Shown: positions 10,542 through 21,913 of the stretch, in pieces
Position numbering within the stretch: the stretch's first letter is position 1
Layout: the number at the start of each line of letters is the position of its first letter
Source: Epichloe hybrida
Taxonomy: Eukaryota; Ascomycota; Sordariomycetes; Hypocreales; Clavicipitaceae
NCBI GenBank assembly: GCA_019022495.1
Contig: JAFEKR010000011.1
Location: 930,001-994,000, forward strand
Reading direction: 5' to 3'
Length of the DNA: 64,000 nucleotides
Made by a program: the position numbers and the translations under genes
Notes under the pieces: model-generated
Told to the model about the DNA's origin: nothing
Database searches by the model: none
What the model saw: the letters and a program-made list of their open reading frames with translations, nothing else

Positions 10542-11160
10542 CTTTTTCAGATGCAAGTGTCGTGATTCGGATCAGGACTCGAGGATGAAAAAAGGCACAG
10601 CACCAAACGTTGAGGATGGACCGCGTGGGGTGAGCAAAAGACGGATCTTGGACTTTGGGTCACTTGACCGTCATGAATTGACAGCTCCGGTGGGGTTGGA
10701 GGAGTAGTACTCGCTTTCTGGTGGAGCTTTTTCCGCCTGTGGTGTCTTGACTACCCTACACTTTGAAATGACAAGAGCGCTAGTTTACGGTGTTTGTGAC
10801 GTGCAGTAAAAAGAGTAGTAGCAAAGAGTAATAAAAGTCGGTCTAGGCTTGCATCTTTGTCCACTCCGGAGAAGCTGGGAGGCCACTGAATTGTTGGGGA
10901 GGGTTGCTACAAGTCACAGAAAACGGATTGCGGAGTACACTGCACGTATATCCAAACCCGCCGACCCCTCAGTGAATTGTCGTTTTTTATGGCCATGAAC
11001 TATCTGTACATAGATTCCCTTTCACGTGCCGGCCTGGCGTTGACTCGTTCCACAAACAGCTGCAATGGGCCTGGCTGGCCGCCGTCGTGCGGAGTTATTT
11101 GGATTTGGCAAACCCTGAGGAAGGGGGGAATATCGGAGACAAAGTAGTGTAATGAGTGTA
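10542..11160. other. Intergenic region upstream of the SDR
   Basis: No supportable gene. The stretch ends at the left edge of the inverted-repeat element. Confidence 0.5.
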
Positions 11161-11731
11161 CGGATGTCCAAGTCAAAAGTCGTGTCCCCTGCACGCGACC
11201 CTAGTTAAGGATGTAATTAGCTAGCGAGGTCGTAGTCTCACTAGGTAAATTAAATAAGAGGCTTACCTCTTCTCTAGTTCCCCTCTCTTTACCCGCTTTT
11301 ACTAGTAGTACTATAACTATTACTAAAGTTAGCTAGCTTTTGCCTTATCTAGCTATATAACTATTATAAAGGTCACAAAGGTTAAGCTAATAGTTAGAGG
11401 GTTTAAAGGGTTATTTTATAATTAGAGTTTAAAGATAAAGATACTACTACTATTAATAATAATAAAAGAAAGTAGGTTTTTAACCCTTATAAGCTTAATA
11501 GTCCTAATAGTCCTAATAACCTTAATGCCTTAGATTCTAGTAATATAAAGGAAAAATCTAATAATAACTAGGATAAGTTACTTTTATATATAGTTTATAT
11601 AGCAGAGATACCTTATTTAATTTTCCTTATATTATTCTAGACTATTTATATGCCTTAGGCTACTATGTTAATGCCTTAGGCCACTCTAGGCAGCAGCGTG
11701 CAGGGGACACGACTTTTGACTTGGACATCCG
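11161..11731. mobile_element. MITE-like element with perfect terminal inverted repeats and a RIP-like interior
   Basis: The ends are perfect inverted repeats. The left one starts CGGATGTCCAAGTCAAAAGT and runs to 11196; the right copy is 11696-11731. Both are flanked by TA, the target duplication made by Tc1/mariner-pogo (Fot1-type) transposases. Including the flanking G-TA/TA-C, the match is 39 of 39. The roughly 500-bp interior has no coding capacity. It is very TA-rich and nearly lacks CA and TG dinucleotides, which is the mark left by repeat-induced point mutation. The element is too short to encode a transposase, so it is a non-autonomous or decayed copy. The ends being perfect while the interior is degraded is odd. 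Confidence 0.82.
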
Positions 11732-12840
11732 TACTTGCGAGGATGATCGGGCTCGCCGACGGGAGGCCTGGAATGGCGCCGACCCGATCGATGTCTTGCT
11801 CATCAGCGGCCGAAAAGCAAGACAAGCAAGCAAGCTAGCAAGCAGGCAGGAGGCAGGCAGGCTTGTTTGATGCGGCAGGTTCCGTACAAGCAGGAGATGC
11901 CACAGGCCCACAGCAAGGACGTTCCCCAGTGAGCGGATTGGGATTGGCTGATCCACCCTGCTCAAACGTTTCAGAAACTGGAGCGAGCACGTGGAGAAAA
12001 GTTGTGCATTCACTACGCACTGCGGTGGCCTGCATTAATTACTCCGTGCAGGGTGTGATGGATGATTCGATCCGTGAATCAGCGAGGTCTACTCCGTACA
12101 TGTACGGATTACGGATTACCGAGCATCAAGACGAAGACCAAGACATGACCAGCGTTTGCGCGGTATTCTCGAAGCTTGTCCGATCCCGTCGCTTCCACAC
12201 AATCAGGATGCACAATACCACTTGCATCAGCCACCATCTGCAGCACGATTACTTACTAATTTAGTAATTTGGGGAGGGGAAGCACGAAGCACGATGCGGT
12301 CGGGTGCCACCCACCGAGCCACTCCCAACCACTCCTGACCAGGCCAGATCACCACCAGGCCAGACCACCAGGCCAGACCACCAGGCCAGACCGCTGACTG
12401 GATTGATTGCCCGTTGATGCTCCCGATCTGAAACAAGCCTTTGGTCTTTTCCTGATAGCGCGCTACCTGACCATACGACTGAGTCGCCGCTTTTCGCTTC
12501 AAGCCCCAGCTCTTATGTACAATAATTACATATTACATACCCTGGGCGTTCTGGTTGTTCTGGTTGTTCTCGAATCACGCAACCCCCCCCCACACCCACA
12601 CACACCCACGTCCCTCAGACCGGACCGCAACTTCGACGTCGAAAAAAAAAAAAAAACCCCCCGAATCAAAGGCCGCATTTGATCGACACAAGCGCCTCAC
12701 TCGATCTTCAACTGTCGGACGTCCTTGTCAGTCAACCCGCAGCCCAACAGGCTTTCGATATCCAGCATGCTTTTTGGCTTGCGACTGAGATAAACCCTCT
12801 CTCTGTTCTCCTCTGCCCTTGGCAACTTCGTCCGACAGCT
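11732..12840. other. Intergenic region with short repeats, upstream of the kinase
   Basis: About 1.1 kb, no supportable gene. It has GCAA/GCAG-type repeats at about 11816-11866, a TACGGAGTA copy at 12090, tandem CCAGGCCAGA units at about 12337-12393 and an A-run at about 12643. The last 150 bp are probably the kinase leader. Confidence 0.5.
12337..12393. repeat. Short tandem repeat, CCAGGCCAGACCA unit
   Basis: About four imperfect copies of a 13- to 14-base unit containing CCAGGCCAGA follow each other in intergenic DNA upstream of the kinase. They show no coding role. Confidence 0.75.
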
Positions 12841-15080
12841 ATGGGCAACGGTCAAGGAAAGCCCGTCGACCTCAACGGCGAAGGTACGTTTTGCACTTGG
12901 AACCCGTCAGCCTCACAGAACTGTTTCCTGCGCACGCCGAAAGCGCATTTCGATAGCCCTTGCTTTTTTCGCATTCCATCCCGAAGGGCCGAAGGGGCTG
13001 CTCTGGTCTGCAAATACTTCACCGATACTATATCTTGAGACTGTGCCCATCCATGTCGCGCGCCTTTCCACGAGATTGCTGATGGGGAATGTACTAGTCA
13101 ACTTGAATCATTTCCGTCTCCTACGGGTTGTCGGCCGAGGCGCTTTTGGCAAAGTGCGTATCGTCGAGCGCAAAGACACCAGCCTGTCGTTCGCCTTGAA
13201 ATATATTAGAAAAGATGAAGGTATGCCGCTTGCTCGCGGTGGGATCCAAGCGCCTGGGCTGATCTATCAGCATTTCCTCCTCCTCCTTCTTCTTTATTTT
13301 TTATTATATTTTTTCGGCTTGCATGGCAATCGGAAGAGGGTGTTTCCCCCACACATTTGGAGTGCTAATACGAGTTTCGAACCAGTCGTTAAATCAGAAA
13401 GCGTGCGAAACATAATTCGTGAGCGAAGGATGCTCGAACACGTCAATCACCCCTTTATTTGCAACCTGCGATACAGCTTTCAGGATATTGAATACATGTA
13501 CGCGCCCCCCCCCCCCCTTCTTATGCGAGCATCTTCTGTCAGGCTAATCGGGATCGACACAGGTATCTTGTGGTGGATTTGATGAGTGGTGGTGATTTAC
13601 GATTCCATATCTCCAGAAAGACATTCACCGAGGAAGCCGTTCGGTTCTGGATTGCTGAGCTGGGATGCGCCTTGAAATATATACACGGTCAAAATATCAT
13701 CCATCGAGACGTCAAACCCGACAATGTTCTATTGGATGCTGATGGTCATGTCCATCTCACAGACTTTGTAGGTTCTTGTGGATCAATGCACGTACACGAG
13801 TGACAGCTTTTAACCAAACACGCAGAATGTCGCGTCAGACGTCATTCCTGGCAAGGTTCTCACAAGTAAATCAGGCACCTTGGCGTATCTGGCTCCTGAG
13901 GTGTACTCTGGAAAAGGGTACAACGTCTGCGCTGACTGGTGGTCGTTGGGTGTCTTATTCTACGAGTGCATTTATAACAAGGTACGTGGCGAATATCTCG
14001 GTGCGGCTTCGCATATTACGAAACAAGGTCCAACACGGCGGCAAGTGCTTCTCATCACGAACTAATTTGACTGACTGTACTGCCAGCGACCATTTGATGG
14101 AAGCAGCGAGTCAACTCTCAGCCAACAGATTCAACAATATAGCCCCCGATATCCTGTGACGCAACCGCCAGTGTCTTTGACATGTTTGTATGCCATTCGA
14201 GCTGCTTTGGACCCCAACCCCCAAACTCGGATGGGCGCGACTTGGGAAAGCTTCATCTACAACGACTTTTTCAAATCAATCGACTTCGATCTTCTCGAGC
14301 AGAAGCGGATTGAACCCATTTTCATACCCTCATCCGACAAGACCAACTTTGATGCCACCTACGACTTGGAGGAGTTACTTCTCGAGGAAGCTCCACTAGA
14401 GGCCAGAGCGAGACGGCAGAAGCCTCGAGAGCAATTAAGGGAAGATGCTACAGATCAAGAGATCCGCGAACATGAGCTTTACCTCATGATCGAGAAAGAT
14501 TTCCGACCGTTCGACTACACGGTAGCCGCGTACAAGAAGTACGAATCATGACTTACTGCGGGTCAATTGCCCTTCACCATTGAGACTGTCAGAACTGACA
14601 TGCAATTACAGAATCACCGAGGCGTCTCGCACTGTCAACGAAGACCCGAAACTCAACCCATTAGCCAATCAAGGGCCTCTTGCGAGTCCGTCGTTCCAAC
14701 AAGGACTTCAACCCGCCGCACTGTCAAAAGTAGAGACATCATCACCTGATCATAGTCAAGACCGTCCTGTTCGCCCTGCACAGCCTCCACCTCTGTACCA
14801 AAGTGAATATCTTACCCGAGCACTGCCAAGCACGAGCCATCGAGTGGCGAGCTCAAGCGGTGGCGTGCAAGTGACTTTGGATGGGGGTGGCAGCTGGTCT
14901 GAGCTTGCTCGACAAGACGCCACACTTCCCGCAGATGCCAACCCGCCAGTCGACGCCAAAGCTGAAAGTTCGAGTGGAATGTTTGGCTTCCTGAAGAGCA
15001 AAAGGGGCAGGAACAATAGTCCCAGACCAAGAGAACGGGGTGTCTTGGGCAAGGAAGGCGCGAGAGTCGTGATTAGCTAA
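12841..15080 (+). CDS. YANK (STK32)-type AGC-family Ser/Thr protein kinase
   Basis: Seven exons (12841-12883, 13098-13220, 13386-13497, 13563-13767, 13826-13981, 14087-14538, 14612-15080) join in phase to give 519 residues. The kinase motifs are GRGAFGKV (27-34), ALK with Lys49, the HRDVKPDN loop (140-147), DFN at 160-162 in place of DFG, and [14 protein letters not shown] is typical of the YANK/STK32 branch of AGC kinases. The N-terminus MGNGQGK could be N-myristoylated (Gly2), as in that branch. The last 150 residues are disordered and rich in Ser, Pro and Arg. The final intron (14539-14611) overlaps an in-frame stop, so reading through it would truncate the tail to KKYES. Intron 3 has a run of 13 C just after its donor. 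Substrates are unknown. Confidence 0.88.
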
Positions 15081-17032
15081 GAGACTTGTTAGACCAACGG
15101 GCAGTCGATCTTGGTAGCCCATTGCTACTACTACATTGGTACTTCTGCCAGTGGCCCTGGCGGCTCCCGCCCGAGCGACGAACAAGTCTGATCATCGCCC
15201 TCAAAAGGGGAGTGAGTGGCTAGATGCTCTGAGACTACATCATGAAGCCTGCACCGACAATGCGAGGGATATCCTCGTTCATTTTCATCGAAGAACGATG
15301 TTGATCTTGGCTCCGGAGATAGATTACGATGATTTCCGTAAAGCAACATCGGCATGGATGTGGCAACAACTTTCGATTGCGAGCAGGTCACCGACTCCAA
15401 AGAGTCGGGATCAATGTCACGCCACAGCCAGAGTCGGCTGGAGGATAAGTTTTTCCATGAAAGCATCGGGTATGTTTGCGATTCGTTCATGACATGAGGC
15501 GACGAAACGGCCATCCGACAGAAACTTGTCGCATTCAATGCGTAGATTAAAAAAGTGAGTTGACGGAATTCGCCGAGTTCACTCACAACATCAGCGGCCT
15601 ATGTTTACTTTTTCCATTCTTCGTCAATTCTTCCTGTCAGTCTTCTTCCGCCTCCTTCTTCGAAGGCGAGTAGATTTGTTTCTTCATCATCATGTCACAT
15701 GTCGTCGTCATTCCTTTCGAGATGTGTACTCTGACGTTGTCTGGGGGGTTTTTTTTCTCCTCATTTCTCAGACATATCTTTGGTGGTTTTTTTTTTTTTT
15801 GTTTGGAACTTATTTTCTCACGCATGGGGCGGCGCATCCAAGACAGATAGATACTTCTCCAAGTTCAGATGCATTTTTAAACACCGATACAGATCACGGA
15901 ATCAAGCGAGAATTGGCAATTCCGGATTCCGGATTCCGGGTTCCGGGAGAAGGCGGGCCCGGGCACGCGCGGAGCCGTTGACGACGGCATTTTAGGGATC
16001 CGCAAATACATACGGAGTACAATACACATAAATGAATTGAACGAACGGGAACTGTTTTCCCAACCAATGATGTCACGGCTAGGAGGTGCGCAAATCGGTA
16101 CATAGTCGCTCCCACTTGCTCTTCACCCTCTACCCCCTCGTGGGAGTATTATGTAGTATGTAGCACCGAGTACGGAATACGGAGTTGGAAAGAGCCGCAA
16201 CAACTTCTTTTTGGCATGATGGACCGACCCGACACATGGAGTCGAGTTTTGGAATTCTTCATGTATTTGCCGGATTTCCGGATTTCCTTCTCCCCTTGGA
16301 TTGAGTTACTGCCTTGACGTGCATTTATTTACTGACGGGCAGGCAAACGAAACAGGCAGGTGCACATCTACCATTGCTCCATTGTTAAAAGACAAGTTTG
16401 ATGTACATGAACCCTGAAATAAGGATAAGCCCGGAGTCCCAACCGAGTTGTCAGTGACAAGGCGATAAGATGCCTATGTACACTGTCACTGTAGGTACTC
16501 CGTACGTACCTAGGCACAAAGGTCTGGGCTGCATCGCGACGAGATCATAATTGTTCTGCCCACCCCTTGCATTTCGGCCATGTCCAGTCCGGTCCAATCC
16601 AATTCGAAAAAGAAAAAGAACTGGGCAAAATGACCAACTCCACTTTGCTAATCAATATCTACATCCAACTCAGCTCGGTACGTCGCAAAAGGCAGAATAG
16701 AAAAATCAACGTTTGTCGCGGTGAACCACTTGAAAGGGAGAAAAAAAAACAGAGCAACTACGGACGTGTGTCGTGTAGTGCACGACTTGCCCGAGCTCCA
16801 TTTGCTGAGCTCGGTTAAATGTCATAGACCCAATTTCGATACCTGTTCTGCGCCTTGTCCCTGTCCGTGAAATCTCCTTTCCCTCGTGCCTTATTACCCG
16901 AGTGACTGACGAGGGCCAGTTCTTTAACGCCGTCAAAGTTTCCTTGCTCCTTTACGTGGGTGCAGCTTTGCCCGAATATGCCTTCCCACGTTCCGTCATT
17001 TACATGTATGCGTTTGTCATGATCCAGCCATT
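15081..17032. other. Long intergenic region
   Basis: About 1.95 kb with no supportable gene. A 151-codon minus-strand frame at 15131-15586 has no family features. There are several T-runs (for example 15787-15800), direct repeats of GGATTCC at about 15920-15948 and of GGATTTCC at about 16270, and TACGGAGTA copies at 16011 and 16496 with near copies at about 16176. Confidence 0.55.
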
Positions 17033-18916
17033 CTAAGGCATGGTAGCGCCGTTGGGCGCGTCTGGGTTGACAGCTATTCCTGGCTTGTCGGCGGACCGAT
17101 CCGCTTGAACATCCTTGCCCGTGTACTTGTTGAGAATCGAGTCAAATTCTTTTTCACTAACAACAGGGCCGCTGCCTGAGCACTTGGCTTTCTTTGTGAG
17201 TTCAGAGCAAAGCCCGTCGAGATCGAAATCGCCATGTTGGGCTGCGGGGCATTCCTGGAGTTTCTCCCTGAAACAATGTGTAAGTGGCTGATCGTCCTTA
17301 TTGGAGTTTTTGAAAATTTCCTGCACATACCAGATTTGATTGCAGGTCATGTCGGGTTTCTTGCCCGCGTCGTTATCGACGGCGTCTTGCTGAGCGTCAA
17401 TCTCCGCGATGAGGTTCTTCTTTGGTGTTGCCTCAGTCGGTGCAGTGTTGAATGGTGTAAAGAAGTCGTCATCCAAACTATCATTGAAGAAAAAGTCATC
17501 AAACGACGGGTTGGAGAGCACATTCTCCCGTGGCTCTCGAAAGTCACCAAACAACTGGGGATCAAAACTACCACCGCCATTTTGCTGAACAAGCCAGTCA
17601 AAGCTTATGCAGCCAGTGTCAACATTAGCAAATTGGTCGAACGGCTGATTGGCCGCCGTGGTCGTTGATTGCTCCTCGCCGATGGTGTTTAACATCTCGA
17701 GTGGTTTGAAGCCCATGGGAGATTGTGTGGAGGACTCAGGAGATGTGCCGCATGAAGAACTTGGCCTTCCGGCATTGGAGTTAGAGGAGGCGGAGGGTGA
17801 GCTGGTAGCAGCGGCGACGCTGAAGGACACTGAACCCACACTGGCGCGGGAGCGAGTGCCAGCCGAACCATTCGTAGAGGAGGCGAAGGCACCAGCGAAA
17901 TTGGTGAAATCATCTGCACTTGATTGCTGCAGGTTTGCGTTTGTAGATTTGCTCTCGCTGCCTAGGCTGCGAGCACGACTGTTTTTCTGACCATTCTGCC
18001 CGCTCTGCTGGGGGCTGACGGGTTGTGATGACGTGGATTGCCCGCTGATGGGTGGTCCGGATAGGGCTCCAAACTTGGGAAATTCAAAATGGAAGTTGAC
18101 GTCGCTCAAATTGTTGAAAGCAGCGCTGCCGGTGGACGTCGTCACTGTAGGTGCTGGCTTTGGTGTCATGACTGACAAGCGCTGTTTATACTGATTCAGT
18201 TCCGTGGTCATGCGATCGACTTGAGCTCGCAGCTTAGAATTTTCGTGGTTTGCAGCCTCGGAGGCCTTCTCTAATTCTTCGACCTTGGTTTCCAGATCCT
18301 TAAGATGCTTTTCTTTGCGTTCTCTGAAGGCACGCTGAGCAGCCCTGTTCTGCGCCTTGCGTTTCTACACAATTGAGTGAGCAAGACAACAGATACGAGA
18401 GTACGATCACGAGTTCGTCATCGAATGAGACGGAAAACTTACTGAAATTGGCTCTGAGGTCAATGGCTTGCGGCCGGGCTTCTTTGCCACCTTCTCAGTA
18501 CTCTCTCGTCTCTTCGAGTCATTACCTGGGCTACTGTCACCCTCCTCATCATCTGGATGGTTTCTCTTCTCATGGGCTTCACCCTCGGTCGAGTCAGAGT
18601 TCACCGTGTCGGGAATGTCACCCATCATCTTGGCTTGAATGCCACCGGTGCTGGCAAAAGAAAAGTCGAAGCTCGAGTCGCCCAAATCATTGTCGTAATT
18701 GTCCAGGTAAGGGCTCTCCTGAATGCCAGCACTATTTGCTTTCTGCATCGGCGAACTCTGCAACGAGGTAGGGGACGACATCAGCCCCTTGGCGGTCGGG
18801 GATGCCGTGTTCTGTTGTTTGTTGGCACTGAGAGCAGCGAAGAGCAGGCTCTGCTGGTGCGGGGTTAAGAGGAAGTTAGGTGGCAAAGAGCCGCCTCCGC
18901 TGCCACTTGATGACAT
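17033..18916 (-). CDS. AP1: AP-1-like bZIP transcription factor (Yap1/Pap1 family)
   Basis: This is the oxidative-stress regulator of the Yap1/Pap1 type: peroxide oxidises its cysteines, masks the export signal and holds it in the nucleus. Exons 18916-18443, 18364-17331 and 17267-17033 give 580 residues. The basic region KRKAQNRAAQRAFRERK starts at 159, exactly at an exon edge, and is followed by a leucine zipper to about 215. The N-terminal cysteine region includes SSCGTSPE. The C-terminal cysteine domain (about 495-540) reads MTCNQIWEKLQEC once the 63-nt intron at 17330-17268 (GTATGT...TTTCAG) is removed; unspliced, the frame stays open but the conserved CNxIW-x-LQ block is broken. FDSIL near the C-terminus fits the Crm1 export signal. 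The start MSSSGSGGGSLPPNFLL is typical of Hypocrealean AP-1. Confidence 0.93.
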
Positions 18917-20183
18917 GGCAAAATCAGATTTTTCGATGTAATGAGAGGCGGGAACGGAAAGAGTTCAGAGAGGGGTAACCGGGCAAAGTCGACGGTCAAG
19001 TGTTGTGTGTCTAGAGAGCTTGACCAATTGACGATGGATGTAAACGGAATGTTGAGTGCGCGATACCGAATTTAGCGTTGTCTGCGGTGGGGAGAGGTGC
19101 CTGTAACGCAAACCTGCCACGACTGTAGAAATGCAAAAGGGGAAAAAAAAAAGAAAAAAAAAAAGGGGGTGGGGAAAAGAAGTCCACTGTCCAACGTACG
19201 CTCCGAGCAAAGACAAATGCGCCCTGGACAAGTTGGTCTGTGAGAGAGGCTGGGAGGCAAAACTGTGTGTTGCAATAATAGTTTGAAGGGTTTCCCGTTT
19301 GGTGACGGAAGCGAAGGAGGGTGGGTGAACTTGGCTGCCTGAGTCGCAAACAACGTTTCTCGTTCTAGTCGGTTCTGCCTCCGCAGGCAAGGAAGACTGC
19401 TCAATTGTGCTGTCAAGGATCAGTGGTCATACGGTACAAGTGTGAGTGAGCAAAGTGAAAACGCCAGTCAAACGGAATCAACGTCGTTGAGACTGCATTT
19501 GTATTTGTAAGCTGACTGAGGCAGGGTGGGGTTCAGCCTCACACGAACCTGTTCAGGCCAAGCCTGTCAAGTACAACGTTCGATTCGGAGCAGAAAACCT
19601 CTGCCCGATCAGGTTAGTGCTGACAACTTGCAGGATGAGACCAGCCATCCATGGACCCAGACTTCTTCTTATTTACTCCGTCTCCGTACAAGAGATGAAA
19701 TACTGACTGGTGCGTATTAGCCACTTCCTTGTCATCAGTGTTCAGGTGAAAGTGCAAACACAACCAGTTTGCCCTGCGGTCGATGTCAAGCCATCATGGG
19801 TCTTCGTCTGAATAGTGCATCGTCCGATCTGGGGGGAGGGTAGCCACTCAATAACAAAGAAGTTGGAGAAAACGTTTTTCATCTCGTGAGATAAGCTGAC
19901 AATAGTTGCTAGTGAGGAAGTACTTGGGGTTCAAACATACACACGACAGACGGCTACTAGTGATAAATCTAACGCCAAATACTTGACTAGTCTTTACTAG
20001 GAAAGATATCTCACGAAAAAAAATACCAGGTAGCTGCTTATTCTTCATTGTGCTTTGAGTTTATTGTATTCATTCGTGCGTCATCTGGAGCACATGTAGG
20101 GTATAGAGAAAAGTCTCGCTTTCCATAAAAATTTATTCCGCATTCCCATGAAACGCCTCAGTCGATTCGATTCGTAGACTGAC
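18917..20183. other. AP-1 promoter/leader and CCG-1 3' region
   Basis: About 1.27 kb without a supportable gene. Reading on the minus strand, a C/T-rich tract (19141-19177) lies about 230-260 bp before the AP-1 start. Short frames of up to 141 codons at 18965-19416 cross this low-complexity tract and look spurious, though any with an ATG in the transcribed leader could act as upstream ORFs. Confidence 0.45.
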
Positions 20184-20479
20184 TTAGTTTTTGGCGGCCT
20201 GTTTATGAACTTCAGCCCTGGAGTCGTGGCCCTTCTGCTCGAACTTGTCACCGATGGCATCCTTGGCAGCGGTCAGACTGGATTTCAGTCCTGTCAGCAG
20301 AAGGGTCATGGAGGCGGCGTGTAAGGTGAGTTTAGCCATTGGCCAGAGAGAACATACCGTGTGCTGGCGTTGACATTGCTGTCCTTGGCAACCTCCTTGT
20401 TGGCCTCGTGGCTGGCACCAGAGGCGGCACCCTGGACGGACTCGGAGACGTAGTTAACGGCTTGCTTGACGGTCTCCAT
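20184..20479 (-). CDS. ccg-1: Glucose-repressible / clock-controlled small protein (Grg1/CCG-1 family)
   Basis: Exons 20479-20358 and 20277-20184 give 71 residues, the length I recall for Neurospora CCG-1/GRG-1. The sequence follows the family closely: METVKQAVNYVSE, VQGAASGASHEANKEVAKDS, ASTR-LTAAKDAIGDKFEQKG and a C-terminal VHKQAAKN. The 80-nt intron has donor GTATGT. An earlier AG (ACAG before GACTG) would shift the frame, so the acceptor is CCAG at 20278. Family members are abundant, intrinsically disordered, stress-, starvation- and clock-responsive proteins of unknown biochemistry. The role here is inferred from homology. A TATATAAA box lies about 120 bp upstream, and a TA-rich inverted-repeat patch about 275 bp upstream. 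Confidence 0.9.
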
Positions 20480-20597
20480 CGTTATGGTAGAATGTGAAGT
20501 GTCACAGAAAGACGGGTTTGGATGTGAGTTTATTTGCGATTGCGAGTTGTGATGGTTGATGGAGATGGAAGAGATGCATTGGGGAGGCAGATTGAGG

Positions 20598-20605
20598 TTT
20601 ATATA
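20598..20605 (-). promoter_or_regulatory. TATA box of CCG-1
   Basis: TATATAAA on the minus strand lies about 120 bp before the CCG-1 ATG. That suits a strong inducible promoter with a leader of roughly 90 nt. Confidence 0.6.
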
Positions 20606-20753
20606 GAACATCGGGCTCCATCGTCGGGGACTTGCCCTCTCCTCCAGTTAGTAGGTTTTCCTGGGCTTCAGAGACGGCTTGACGGTCGCGTGAGTCTCCG
20701 CGAGGGGTACCATCGATGCCACCAACATGAGCGGCAGCCGTAGGCATCGTGAA

Positions 20754-20831
20754 CTATCCAAGTTATTACTAAGCTTATTCTAATACTTAATATATACTAA
20801 CTATTAATTATTACTATAATACTTAGGATAG
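20754..20831. repeat. TA-rich inverted-repeat patch (possible tiny MITE remnant)
   Basis: The ends are imperfect inverted repeats (CTATCCAAGTTATTA against CTATCCTAAGTATTA). From 20761 to 20820 every cytosine is followed by T and there is no CA or CG, in contrast with the balanced flanks. This resembles the RIP-like interior of the element at 11161-11731. Confidence 0.5.
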
Positions 20832-21913
20832 CTGACGTCAGCACAGATGAGTTGTTGTTGTACCCCTCACGAGACCCTCATGCTTTTGTCCGCCACTAGC
20901 CCTTGGAAGTGGTTCGATAGGAGGAACTGCTTTAGCTCTTTAAGAGAATGTGCCGCCGGGTGGCGCTTTTACTGGTAAAACCCACCGACCCTGGCCGGTA
21001 GCCACGCTTACAGAACGCTTGATGATGCCAGTGCATGTATCTCTGGGCTGATCGGGCATTTGTATGTCTGATCACGATCTTGACTTGTTCCTGGCCCGAG
21101 CTATCTGTTGTCTCAACATTGATTGCCTCACATATCAAAGTACATAGTTGTCGTTGGCCCTTCTTTTGGGCGAAAAGGCATGTTGAATCGGACACTGGGG
21201 CCAAAATGACCAGGAAATGACCAGGAGTTCGTTACTCTATGGGAAAGATTGTTCAAAGAAGCAAAAACATACCGGTCACACCGGCTGGGACCGTGCACAG
21301 CCCGTGATCAAGAGTCCTCTGCATAACCACGAGAAAATGCGGATTATCTCGACAAACATCTTGAGCGGAGCATGACTCGGCAACATCGTAGAATTTCCTT
21401 CCGAAGGAAGAGCAGAGGTCCCCTGCCGAGTGGGAGTTCTGAGCGATCCGATACTGCCTGCGTAGTTCACGCCAGTATAGAAGCTGGCTGAGGTGGCTAT
21501 TGTTAGATACCCGCATACGTTGGGAACATACCAGGAAGCTCTGGCTGACACTTGAGTCAACAATTCTCTAGTTACATACTCGAGCTACGCGATGGCTGTT
21601 CCGATGCACTACATAGTCTCTGTTCTCCCTTGTTGAGTAATGAATGTGCTTGGAAGTGACAAGTTCGGAGTCGAACACCCGCCCTGGCGAAATGTCACGT
21701 GTTCCTTGAGCCTGCTACGTATATCCAGTCGGGCGCCCCATCCCGCCTGCGGCTGCGGAAGCCCCGCCAACTCCAGCCCGGTGCATGCGGTCAATCTCCT
21801 GATTGATCCATCTTCAAGCATATCAACTGCATAAACCAAACGACCGGCATACAAAAGACAGCGAGAGCCACTTTTCTCACATCAAACAAGATACCAGATC
21901 GTGTGGGCAGTCG

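Larger units (their letters stand above)
20480..21913. other. Region upstream of CCG-1, with an unresolved minus-strand coding-like stretch
   Basis: About 1.4 kb. It contains the CCG-1 TATA box, the TA-rich patch at 20754-20831 and a small hairpin (GGTGG...CCACC around TTTTA/TAAAA) at about 20959-20986. On the minus strand, 21563-20932 holds Cys-containing frames with good splice-like sites (GTATGT at about 21270 and 21518), but I find no start codon that joins them. It could be a decayed small gene or chance. Confidence 0.35.

Noticed and set aside
15131..15586. 151-codon minus-strand frame in the long gap after the kinase
   Set aside because: No family pattern, no good start context, no splice partners.
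18965..19416. Minus-strand frames of 112-141 codons before AP-1
   Set aside because: They run through poly-pyrimidine low complexity and are more likely leader sequence.
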